Of a DNA stretch of 64,000 nucleotides, positions 49,136 through 60,802 are shown one piece after another. Both the position numbers and the translations under genes were made by a program. Position 1 is the stretch's first letter, and each line of letters opens with the position of its first letter. Under the pieces are notes generated by a model. It had not been told where the DNA came from. It did not search any database and was given only the letters and a program-made list of their open reading frames with translations. The stretch comes from Mariannaea sp. PMI_226 (taxonomy: Eukaryota > Ascomycota > Sordariomycetes > Hypocreales > Nectriaceae): positions 248,001 through 312,000 of the forward strand of contig JANFOG010000005.1 in NCBI GenBank assembly GCA_024336345.1, written 5' to 3'.

Positions 49136-52100
49136 TTAGGAAGTATCACCGACGCAGAAGAGCTCTATCTCTCCTACGCCGCCCGAGTACATGTTCCTAA
49201 CACCCTCACGCCACTCCATAAAGGCAATCTGGATGTCATCGTCACTCTCAATCGTCACGAAATCTCCATCCTCGTCGCGGTACCGCAGCTTCAGCAAACC
49301 CTTACCGATGCTGCTAGTGGTAAATCGCGCCAGTTTCGCATCGATCCGATCGATGAGTGATTGGTATGTAATGTTGAAAGCAACGACGAGGGTAACATAG
49401 TTGCCAGTTTCGCAATTGACTCGCACTTTCAATTGTGTTGGTAGAGGCATTTCAGGAGTGGGAGTGGGCATTGGTGGTGGGACTGCCGAGACAGGAACCG
49501 TTCCTGTCCCCAGAGCAGGAGACGCCGTCCGCGAGTTCGCCATTGCGGAGTCAACACGAGCTGGATTTCCGTTGGGATTGGGAGTGTTTCCACGAGGATA
49601 GACCGGCTGCGAGGGGAAGTGATTCATGGTGCCCCCAAGAGACCCTGAATGCTGATGCATGCGCTCCCTCTGGGCACCAGGACTGTTCGTCTGAGCTCGA
49701 ACCGGTATCTCGTTTCTTGGGGAGCTAGTTTGAGCCCTGGGTATGAGATTATCGTGACCGGGATGCAGATGCGAAGGTATTCCAGGCACGGCAGGGATGT
49801 TACCCTGGCTCGGTTGTCGAGTTCGTGGCATACCAGGCCCATTGATGTCAGGTGTGCTGTAAGAACGACTTCTCTGCTGAGCCGCCGCCTGGCTTGAAGA
49901 AGCCATTGCTGGCAACGATGGTCCTCTTGGGTTTCGTCCGTTCATCAGATGTGGGTTAGGAGAGCTACCATCGCGAGACGGTGCACGGGGCATGGCTGGA
50001 GCAGTGTAGCGGTTGTTGTCTTCCCATTGAGGCTGGGGAGTGCCGGACTTGGAGATACCATAGTTGGGAGTCGAAAACATTCCGCTCGTTGTGCTGGTGC
50101 GAGAGGAAGCTGGTGATTCAGCAACAGGGGAGAAATAACTATCACCAGTCCAGCCTCCTGGCGAGTGGGCGCCACTGTTCTGAGTCTGCAGGCTTAGAGG
50201 AGTTGGAGGCGCTGGCATGGGAAAGCGAGGTGGTGGGGCTCGGACCATGCCAGCCAGAGATATCGAGCTCTCACCTGTGCCTGCTCTTGCGCGCAGGTTG
50301 CTACTGGAAGCAGTTCGCGGCACGGATGGAGGTCTAGATTGAGAAGACACAGGGAATTGTGCTGGTGCTGTTGAAGGGCCGAGCTCATCTTCTTCTTCAT
50401 CGTCGTCCTGCTGGAGGTATGGGTTCTCCAATGCGCCAGCTTGGGCTTGGGTCCACGCGAAGTCGGGTGCCGCTCCATTTTCAGGGTTGCTCGAAGTGCG
50501 TGGCGTATTCTGCTTTCTCTGGTTCTCAAGGCCGTTGGCCCATTTCTTCATGACTTCTTCGTGTGTGAACTTGATGGTGAAATTTTCGACACCGGGATCG
50601 CCCTTCCACCAAATCTGAACACTGTGGGAGCCTAAACACAGTTAGAAAATAGTGATAGGAGGAAGTATGGGTAAAATAAATATATCCAAAACATACCAGG
50701 TTTTGACAGGGACACAATGTCAGTCACGTTAGTCATGAAGATCCTGCCCTTGAGCTGTAGCCTAGCATTCTTGTTCCGTCTGGGCCCCAGAGATCTTGTC
50801 TTATCTTTCTTATCCTTATTCCTCGTAGGGGATATCTCCTTGCAGCAAAGAAGGATATACTCAAAGAGGTAAATCTCATACTAATGTGCTGTCAGCTTTG
50901 AAAACGATGCGGGGGTGCGCAGCTCATTCGTACATCCTTTTCCTGGTCATTCTTGCCAGTGATGACACCATAGGTTCCATGTAGCATAAGCTTTCCAAAC
51001 TGTTCGACCTTGTGATTCTTCCAGTCGTCAACTCGGTTGATCAGATCCTCAAGAGCCTCGTCCAGGAGGTCTCGGTTTACGGCTTCGTTCGCCTTTTGCA
51101 GGACACGCTCTGCAGCTTCGCAGCCAGCAATCAAGTCCTTCTTCGTGTCCTCATTTTCAGTCTTCTTAATCAAGTCCTATTAGAAAATGTCAGATGTTTT
51201 GTTCCAGATGCATCAACAGTGGCCAGGTATACCTTGAGCAGAAGCGGGTATTTCACCAATCGCTGCATGGGCTTAAGCAGAAAGCCATCGAGCGTGTTAA
51301 AGTCGGCCGCAACTGGGTGTTCAGAGAGCTGGATCTTATCGAAAACCTGGTTGGCCATTTGGGCAGCTTTGCGCTGGTTAGATATGAATGGTTGGTAGAT
51401 ATCAAAAGCATCCTCATAAGTCGAAAATGGAGCACCCCATTGCTGATTGACTGTAGCCATGGAATTGGTCGTCTCAACTCGGATAAGGAATCGGCGCTGA
51501 AAATCCAGGATGGCATTGATATTCAGGAAAATTTGATGAATAATGTCTCCAGGAACAAGTCCTGTCTCTTCCAAAGTCTTCTTGAGGTCGTGGAGGTTTT
51601 CCAGATCCTGCACATATTTGCGCTCAGTGTCAACCAACTCCTTCACGATATGATCTCGGTAGGTCATCTGAGAGCCGGCATTCGGATCCACCAGTTCCTC
51701 TTCCGGGTATGATGCCAACTGCAGCAAATATCCGCGCTGCTCGGCGAGATCGAGGACATAGTTGACAACTTGGGTTACCTGTAAAAGAGGGGTTAGCAAG
51801 ACTTCTCTTGTCCAGTGAGATAGAAGTGTTCATAACTAACCTTGACAAAGCCACTCGTATCGTTACCCATCAAGTCTGTGATAACAAAGCTTTCTGCTGG
51901 GGCTACATTGAGCTCTTTCATGCATGCTTGCACGAACTTGAAGATGGCGATCTTGGATTTCTTTGCTTCATTGGCACCAGAATCCTCCACCTTGAGCTCT
52001 TCCGCGGGTCGTAGGGAATTGTAGATGGCCAAAAGGGGATAGCCCGTGCGGAACAGGTTCCAGAGGGGGTCGACAGGATCATGAGGGTCGAGTTGCTCGA

Positions 52101-52416
52101 GGAAAGGTTCAAAGCCAGGAACCTGACCCAGACGTTGCTTGAGGGAGATACAGATCTGATATAGAGAGCGAGAGGCATCAGCCTTCTGGTTGATAATGTT
52201 GGCGGTAGCAAGGACCGGACCGCCGTTCATGGGAGACGCTGTCGAAGCACTGGCAAGTGAACTTAAGGAAGCGGTTGAGCCAGCGACGGCTGTCGAGCCC
52301 GAGAGTTGACTGGCGCGAGGCGCATGGTTCATGCTGGTCTGTGGCAGGCCGCCAAATCCACTGGAGTTTGGGAAGACGGGAGCCGTATTTTGTCGTAGAA
52401 GCGGGGCATGAGCCAT
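49136..52416 (-). CDS. CDC24: Cdc24, guanine nucleotide exchange factor for Cdc42
   Basis: RhoGEF that activates Cdc42 at sites of polarised growth and acts with the Bem1 scaffold. Exons are 52416-51841, 51778-51233, 51176-50934, 50880-50697 and 50631-49136; the introns are 62, 56, 53 and 65 bp, several with CTAAC or CTGAC branch points. The product is 1014 aa. Order of parts: a Ser-rich N-terminus; the CDC24 calponin-like region (about 80-192, including LYQICISLKQRLG); the DH domain (about 230-415, YRDHIVKELVDTERKYVQDL and LLKPMQRLVKYPLLLK); the PH domain (about 430-575, KLMLHG and IWWKGDPGVENFTIKF); a Pro/Ser/Asn-rich linker; and a C-terminal PB1 domain (917-1014) with the acidic OPCA-type motif DEDGDFVTIESDDDIQIA, the expected Bem1-binding end. 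Full length, with no broken motif. Confidence 0.97.
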
Positions 52417-53194
52417 CGCCTTTAATCCATCCGCCGCGATGGTGGTAGGAGGCGAGAGACTGCCGAGAGTGATGAGGAGTGTTTCGGGGTTTGGTCGAAG
52501 ACCAAGTCGGCGTCCAAGTCGACGTCACGATAAGGGAAGAATATAGATATGATAACCCAGCTGAAAACTCTCTAGGTATCGACTCAAGAGCGATTCAACA
52601 CCAGTTGAGTAACATTCGGCGGTGAATCTTTGGAATTTCGCCCCTCTCGAGCGGGAGAAGTTGGCGAGTCACTTTGGGCCGCCGTTGGACAGCGTGTCGT
52701 ATATCACGTCAGGGACTGGAGGGGCACCAGACCAGCGAAAGTCGAGAAGAAGGACAATGTCTTCGTATTAGAGTCGCCGTTCGAGATCAAGTCGTCGAAC
52801 CGTCAAAGTCGTCGGCAACAGAAGCGATAAGCGGCGTGTGCGAACTGGAGATTGTTCGTCTCGGCCAGGCGGTGGAGCGGTTCGAGGGAGAAGAAGCGGA
52901 TCCCTGAGGCGCTAACGGCAGTGGGCGACGCAGGAGGAAGTTGGCGAAGGGATCAGAGGCGAGATCCAGGCCTGGGAGACTTTCGTGATGAGTGAGGTGG
53001 TCGGGTGTGGATAGGATGAAGAAGGGAAAGAAAGAACAAAACGCGACGCAGGACTCGTGCAAGCCGTGATACGGGGGGGGGGGACAAGGCTGATGGAGGC
53101 GGCGGTCGAGAAGGAGGACCGACGGGATTGATGAGTGGGAGGGAGGGATGAGGAGAGTGGGCATTAACCTGGAGGTACAGCCCGGCATGTACAT
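52417..53194 (-). promoter_or_regulatory. Leader and promoter region of CDC24
   Basis: On the minus strand this stretch is pyrimidine-rich, as fungal leaders are. A minimal uORF, ATG-GAT-TAA (52430-52422), ends 5 nt before the CDC24 start codon. A 135-codon frame (52787-53194 -) is low-complexity Pro/Ser-rich and is read as leader, not as a gene. Confidence 0.45.
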
Positions 53195-56100
53195 GCAGTA
53201 CGTACCGCAGCTGGGGTTGGGCCCCTCCTGCTACTGTACCTTGGACAGGTACCTCAGGTACCGAGCTGGGTCGCGTAAAGAGGAGGGAGGCTACCTACAG
53301 CACTTACAGCAGCTGTGGGTAGGCGCCTGTGTGAGCAATTCCAGGTGTGTCCAGTACGCAGGTTGCACTTGACTGTATTCCACAACGGGATCCAGTAATC
53401 CAATACCAACGCGAGAGTAGAGAATAGACGAAAACGCTACCACTATACTTACCCTGCGTTGTATGTTACTATTGATCAACAGGATACATACATACATACA
53501 TACATACATGCATGCATGTATATATTTCATTTCTGTTCCTGTGCTAGGACAATATCTGTCTTTGTCTCTCCCATCTGCATGTCTTTCATGAGGATGGGAG
53601 GCGGGGGAGAGGGAAGCCTCCATTGGATCCCTATCTGGCCGAATGGGCGAAGTCTAGCAGTGTGTGCTACCAAATCAGCTCCTGGCGGGGGTTTAATTAC
53701 TATGATAGGTAAGGCCTTCCAGGTGCACTTCAGCAGGTCTGGTAACCGGTACAGGTTCCAGAGTGAGGTCAAGTACCTTCGGGCGAGTATCCAGGTACGT
53801 GCGTCCCTTGGGCATTGACTGCTAAATGGATTGACTGTTTCAAATTAGGTTGAGCGCGCGCCAAGCTGGAACTGGAATAGTTCGGCGTTGTCCTCCCCGT
53901 GGCCGTGTGGACCCTTGGGATCGCTCGCCCAGTACATGTCCCAGGATACTCCGAATGTACTTGAGTACCTTAGGTACCACAGGTAGGTATCTTAATGCGC
54001 TTTGGTGTTCCTGAAATCAATGGAAAAGGCAAGCTGACAAAAGATGTCAACGGATAATCACGGCCTGGAATGGGGTTTTTTTTTGTTAAGAAAATTAGAA
54101 AATGGGAGAGGGGAGAAAACGCTTGCAGACTTTGTGGCACCAAGCAGGTGGTAGGCGAGCCACAGTGGTCTGCAGGTATTACACGTGTACGCGATTCATG
54201 GGGATCTGGTAGAATAATTATGAGGGCACGAGGTATCGACAGGGATTTGATAAGAAAGAACCCCGTAAAGAAAAACAAAACCAAATGGCAAACATGGAAG
54301 GGAAGGGGGGGAGAGGATGGCATGGTAAGGTCAGCCGTGCGGGAAAGAAGAGATATAATTCTGCAGCAATGACCAAATGGCTTAAATGGCTTGCAGCACT
54401 CTCACGCGGTCGACGAGCCACAAGCGCCCACCACAGAAGCAAGTTCGGGCTTCCATGGTGGTCTTTATGCACTGGATTTTGTGAAAGGGGGGGTGGGATT
54501 CGGCATGCCAATGGATGAAAGAGGGGAAATGTGTAATTTTGGGCGGCAAACGATCCTTACGGACCTCCCCGGTTAGCCCTCAGAAGCAACAACACAGGAC
54601 GGGATGCATCCAGCAGCCATCTGGCACATGGGATGGGATGTTTTTGCGCGCTTCAAGTATTCGTATTTGGGAGGCATTGGACCACTCCTCTATGCACGCA
54701 TATGTACTCCGTATGTAGTATTCCGAGTTATTATAGGATGTCTGCAGGCCCAGCCTACGAAGCACACTCTACTGTGTAACTTTACCTAACATACCTACCT
54801 AGCTAAGTAAGTGACCGTACCTAGGTAAGTATCAATTCTCTCTTGTATTCATCCTTCTTCCCTCAATTTGACAGCGTCTCCTACTCACATGTTGACCTGC
54901 GATTGTACTTTATCGTTTGCCTGTGGTTGCGCGTTCCGTCGCATCTCGCCGTGTTCTCTGTCACACCCATTCTCTTTCTTATTTTCTGGGCCTTCTTGTC
55001 CCCTTCTTCTCTCTCTCACTCTCTCTCTCTCTCTTCATCCGTTACGATTAGCCTCCTCCTCAAGGATTTTTTTTTTCCTTATTTTCTTTTTCCTCGCTTC
55101 CATATCCCCCGTCAACGTGCCATCAGCCAAAAGAAAACAAAGTAAAATACAACGTTATTACTCGATGCTCTCTTTCGTCCGCTCCAGTCTTACACCACGC
55201 ATCCCATGACCCATGAGGCCATATACGTGCCTACCTACGCAAAGTAATCTACACAATCCTGGGCGTTCTATTTCATGCTTCATGTTCCGGTATCACCCAG
55301 TGACCCGTGCCCTGGTAGTGGAGAACTAGTAGCAAGGCTACCTCCAGTTCAGTACAATATACGGAGTAGTGTGTATGAACACAACATCCACACCTCAAAA
55401 GGGGTATCCCAGTGAAGACGACGCAGAAGTAGAGAAGCCCCTCACTTCTCCTCAACTCCCTGGCACGGATCCCCCTGGATGACAATCCCACAACACAAGG
55501 GCATACCCAGCATTAGATGAACCTTCCGTCCCTCCCTTTCCCCTCCTCATGTTGCTCTTCTTTCTCTCGTTTCTTCAACTCTTGCCCGAAACCCAAGCAA
55601 GGATCAAAAGGCGAGCGAAATGGAAGAGCCGTGCCAGGGGTGTTCCGTCAATAAGCTTCCTCCAAACGCGGGAAAATTCCCTTGAGAATCCCTTCCTAAC
55701 TACATGCGGTCAGGTATTCGATCCTGATCAGGGCGATCACACCAATTTTTCTAGTGCAGAAGTCGCTGTCTGTCGACAACAAAAGGGCATTTCTTGCCGC
55801 TCGCTTCATTGTACCATTTGCCACTGTAGTCAGTTGTCTCTTCAAAAAGGTGTAACCACTGGAATCGCATGAGCTAAAAAGTGAGCCTAAAAGAATCAAC
55901 GCGCCGTACTGGGCGGTTAACAACGGTAACATCCAATCATTCCAAAACGGCCTGAGCTAGCTGATGCTCTCTTCCGGTCGCCTGAACAAAAGATTATCGG
56001 CCCCGGAACTGGCTTTCCAACTCACAGGAATATACAATGTCGATGAGAGAACGAGGCACACGCTCAGATGAACAAAAGCCAACCCATAGTCGTGTATCTC

Positions 56101-57179
56101 CAACCCACACACACACATACACGCTAATTAAGCACAATGCAGCTTTCACTTGTCCATGCCTAGTGCGAGGATACGGTTCAGCGAGCGATGTGGACTATGG
56201 TGCAGACAGACTCCATGTACTGACCCCAAAAGAGTATACCATCTTCATGGCTGACGCCGACGCGAACAGCTTTGAGACTGGTGCCACCACTGACATCATC
56301 TCAGGGGCCGAGGGGGGGAGGAAGCTGGCTGACAGACGGGACTTGAGTCCCGCTCCTCTTCCCCCTCAAGGCAAGGAAGGATTCGTAGAATCTTCGATCG
56401 CATGCCTCTCTTTCTTTTGGCCCCATGTTCGCCTTTTCAGTGCAAGCGCCAATGCAATACATGGATGCTGAAACATTAGGGTCTATGCGTCCGTCGTAGA
56501 TTTCATGACACATGCCCTCGTGCTACTACAAGGTACATCAGATAGAGGAACTGAAGAGGTATACCGATTGACAACTGAGAACTCGGTAGGCGCGAAGGGG
56601 CATGTCGTGGAGAATATAGCTTCGGGGAGGCGGGACGTTGTCGGGCGTTGTCGGCGATTTTTCGAGCCTGTAAAGCACCTTGCGCTGCCGAGTGTGGTAC
56701 ATTCCCACTAAAGCGGCCATTATCCGTAAACAAGAAGGAGGATGGACGTTAGCCAGCTAACGTATCATTCATCATTCATTACATTTGTACAGACTAGTTA
56801 TATTGCCTACCAAGATAATGGCTCCCTACCATAGAAAAACGGCGATCATCGAGCCACAGCGCTGGTCTGGGCTTCGCGTGCTACCTAAATCCATCATTTT
56901 TACCATGTAGGTAGGTATGTAGGTAGGGAGCAGCCCTGAACTCCCATCGTTTGACACAACTAGGGCAAGTTGATGACTTACTAGGGGGCTTGAGCCATGA
57001 GAAACAAATGGAGGTAATGTCCAGCGTAACATCGGGGTGGCAAACCCCCGCCACTTTCCTGCCAATCTATCATCTACATAATATAATCTGTATGTACCCA
57101 GCAGTCGTGAAGTTCGTCAACTTTGCGCCTATCAACCTGAAGGGCATTCCAAATGTGATTTGAGCTAATGGTGCATTGG
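53195..57179. other. Gene-poor region right of CDC24, first part
   Basis: No conserved gene recognised. It includes AGGTACC-type palindrome clusters (53.2-53.3 and 53.9-54.0 kb), an ACAT/CATG repeat and a CT-rich stretch at 54840-55210. An ATG-started 107-codon frame at 55549-55872 (+) has a hydrophobic N-terminus and several cysteines and is treated under findings. Confidence 0.45.
53485..53519. repeat. (TACA)n / (CATG)n microsatellite
   Basis: About six TACA units pass directly into CATG units, noncoding. Confidence 0.9.
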
Positions 57180-59500
57180 TTATGGACTGACTGGCACAGA
57201 CCATGTATTTGTCACTTTCTGTTGGCCATGCCAGATGCCAGTGCTGAATCGAACCAATGCATGTCGGCCGAGAACATTCTTTTTTTCAAGATGAGGCGAG
57301 TGTCCCTTTTCTGATAACTTCAGGTGCGACCACACCAATACCATTAGAGTTCTAAACTATTCTCAGCGGGAATTTTGAGAACGAGGCAGACTGGGGGCAT
57401 CTTTTTTAGCAAAGTTGATCACCAACCCTCCCTCTATTAGATGCTGTATGGGAGGAAGTCCTAAGCCTATTTCCTATCGTTTTACCAGAATATAGTTAGA
57501 GCGGTTGGCAGAGACTTCTAGTGGCTCTATCAGGCGCTCTATTGTTCCTCATCGGTTATTATCACTAAGCTCCTGATTCTCACACCGATATGGAGCTCTG
57601 ATGTCAAGTCCAAGATTGCCATCTGGTAATGTAATCGCCCCTATTCAGGAAGCATTATCGTCAAATTTTAAGGATACTATTACCAGTGAAATTTCCAGAG
57701 ATTCAATATCAGTTACCAGTTTTATCCATCTTGTACACGGCCGGCTGTGCTACTCCGATATAATAGGAGACAACAGGAAGAGCCACATAAGAAATCCATC
57801 ATATGTGGACTATATCGCAATCCCATATTAATAGATGGGGACAGATATGATTAGTGAGGATTGTCTAGGAAGTTTATTACATCTGTATCCTATTGTATAG
57901 AAGCCTGCCTCACTGCTATCAATATCACATCAACCCAATCCAGAACCAGCGTCCTTGTCTCATGATACGACTCATATCAAGCGTGAAAGAAATGATGCCG
58001 CTTGCAATTTGATTATGTGAACTGCTCTATATCCTCAATTCTAGCCCCAATTCTAGCAAGTCCCACGCTGAAGCCCTGCTCCAGAGGTTTGGAATGTTTC
58101 AACAATCAGTGCTGTGGTCCCAGTCCCCGTTTCCCATCCTGGAACTCGGCTGTCAATTACAAAGAGAAATATCCCTCACCTTTCTATCATTAGCGCCATC
58201 TGCCTCTGATAAGGTCATTTCGCAGCTTATTTGTCTCTATCAAAAGGCTGTAGTAGGAAGCACATCGAGTTCCAAATCAACATAACCTATATAATGTTGT
58301 GTGATAACTTTTCTCCAATCCTTATATCATTGATCACTTGGGTAGTTAAATAACCTTTTATGAAATGCTTAAACATACATCAGTTATCTTCTTGGACAAT
58401 ATCTTCTTCAATTCTACATTTTTACTGTTATGGGAGTCCATTTGGAGGACTAATAAAGTCAGAAGACCGAATACAGCCTCAAAACTACACTGGAAGTAAC
58501 CAATATCTCAAGTAAATACATATTCTCTTACTTTCTGAAATCTCAAGTCCAGCTTCAATATACAATCTCCCGATACGCTTCGTCGAGAAGTGTTGAGATT
58601 CCTTCGGTTTGAGTGTAGGACGAGAGAGAAATGGTCACGCGACACCTAATCCAGTGACTTACCCTAAACCCGCTAGATATGCGTGTTTCTTAAACAGAAG
58701 AGATCATACTTGGTGAATTCTTTTTGGTTTGTATTGAATAGGTAGAGCAGAGTCCGAACTCGGGAGATAATTTTCTTTTCTGGGATATAGAAGTTGCTTG
58801 TTACCAGGGTGGAACAAATCCTCAATCCCAATGAAGCAAATTTCTGCGCCAAACCGCGCTGCATAAGAAGCACTATTCTCAACACAGATGAAATATCAGA
58901 TCATCGCCCATTACCTTATATTATCCGCAATCTTTCAACTTTGCATCAGAACCATAAAAAATTGGGTCAAAATTTCAATTTAAGCGCGGCACAGCGGCAC
59001 AAGCTTCTAACCATGGCCATGAAGGCTAGCAGGTTGTGTGGCGATGGAAGCCAACCCTAGGTACACGGTATAATCTATTATATGGAATTGTGAAACAAAT
59101 ACAAATCAACTTCAATTAATTTCAGAACGGGATTTGGTGACAATGTAAAATATTTTGTCTTCTATTTAAAAAAAAAGCAGTTGAACGTTATGAAATCACT
59201 AACCAAGGCTCGTCTGTGATATCTGCCATCATGATTTAGTTGTGCGATTGCGTTATCCCCGACTCTGAATGTCCACTGAGTCACCCAGAAATCAACACCA
59301 TGTTTGAAGTCATTAAGATAGTCAAAGGGGGGAAATGCGCTGAGCAACCGTCTCTGTATTCGTGTTTGATAACAGCCTTTGGATTTTCTGGGACTGGTTT
59401 CTCGTTTCGCCGCGACAAATTACTAGGCTGCCGCGGAAGCGGAAGCGGAAGCGAAAGCTACCCATCACTGGGAATGCTGGGATGGGGGGTTCATGAGCGG
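57180..59500. other. AT-rich, relic-like segment
   Basis: This part is visibly richer in A/T than its neighbours and has several plus-strand open fragments (57601-57831, 58094-58285 and 58794-59060) with protein-like composition, broken by stops and frame changes. It looks like an old, decayed coding sequence or element. No domain or terminal repeats were recognised. Confidence 0.3.
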
Positions 59501-60802
59501 TGAAATCTTTTAGCCCTGTGAGGCATAATTTACGCCAAGAAAAGGTTTAGGTCTCGCTTAGCGACACAAGCTGAATAAAGCATGACTCTTTTTCTTGGCC
59601 AGGGAGCTGTGTAGGATCAAATCCATCCAAACAAACAATGACAGCCGGATGGTCTATGACAGGCGGGATTGTCCGCAGTCGGGAGCAAGCGATGAATAAA
59701 GTAACTACGGCTACCGTAACTTCAACAAAGATGTTGGGCTAGCACGATACTTTAGCTGCCGCTTGGGTGGACAAAGTGGAAAGGGAGTTGCCGGTATTAG
59801 TGCTCCGTGGCGATTAATTGGTACATAGGACAGGCAAAAGCATGCCATGCATGTTTGAAGAAAGTCTGAGGGCGGCGATTTGCTGCCCTTGCTCCATACG
59901 AAGGACCTAGTGCGGTGGGCTCATCTTCATCTCCACTTACCAGGGGCCTTGCACTGGACCGCCACGGGCGGTCCTACTACCTACATAGTGTATGTGCGTC
60001 CAACAGGTCGGTCCAGCAGGTGGTTAGCGCGCTAACTGTGGCCCGTCGCCAGGAGACCTTTGCGGCTCCAGCTGAATGTGTGGTCCATGCGATTATGTAG
60101 CCGGCATTTGACGTCTAGACCTTGGAAGCACACATGGACAAAAAGTACAACCCTTGACAGTATGCAATACGTTCTTCTGAACAAGGAGCTAGGTTGAAAA
60201 AAAAAGGAATTACGTGTTTTTCAACCTATTTGAAAAAAAAGAAAAAAAAAGATACCTGCCTGAAAGACACTTGTTATCCTGTAAAGTGATTGCGTCAACC
60301 CAACGGATCAAAGCTCCCCCGCCCACTGCCAATCAAGCGCGGGATGGGCTCTGCAAAAGCTCCGCCCCGTCTCTAGGCTCCATCCGAGCCGATCCAACTC
60401 CGCGTCCAATCTAAACCTTACGTCCCCCATTCCCAACCTCGACTGACGGAGTAATCGACTTGGTGCGTTGTCGGGTGTGTCACCTTTCGTGTGCCTCGTG
60501 CGTCTCCTCACCATTACCATCGCGTTGCAAGCCTTGGATGTGTCGAGACAGTGTCCGGCGCACACGTTGACACCACAATTCTGTTCCATCACCTTCTCGG
60601 TCGGCTGAACGACGCTCTTCTTCCGCCTATTTCAACGTGTGATGCGTCTGCGGAAGTAACGTCTGCAACTCGCCAAACACTTGAGCCAACCTATACGCGC
60701 ATCACCCCTCCTTTTGCAGCTCCATCGTTGCCTTGGGCTTGCCTCCTCCCAGACCGTTTCGAACATTTGCTTCTCCCGCAGGGGGCCGCGAGCCTCGCAA
60801 TT
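59501..60802. promoter_or_regulatory. Upstream and leader region of the F-box/WD40 gene
   Basis: No separate gene. The last ~350 bases are C-rich on the plus strand. Two short uORFs (60538-60570, 10 codons plus stop; 60642-60659, 5 codons plus stop) precede the ATG. The main frame is open back to about 60491 without any ATG. Confidence 0.5.

Noticed and set aside
52787..53194. 135-codon minus-strand frame upstream of CDC24
   Set aside because: Pro/Ser low complexity in a pyrimidine-rich leader; CDC24 has a normal start at 52416.
54843..55209. Overlapping 100-113-codon plus-strand frames rich in Ser, Leu and Phe
   Set aside because: Explained by a CT-rich stretch; both frames are low complexity.
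56037..56471. 144-codon ATG-started plus-strand frame
   Set aside because: No motif or convincing leader, and it contains a CA-repeat-derived segment.
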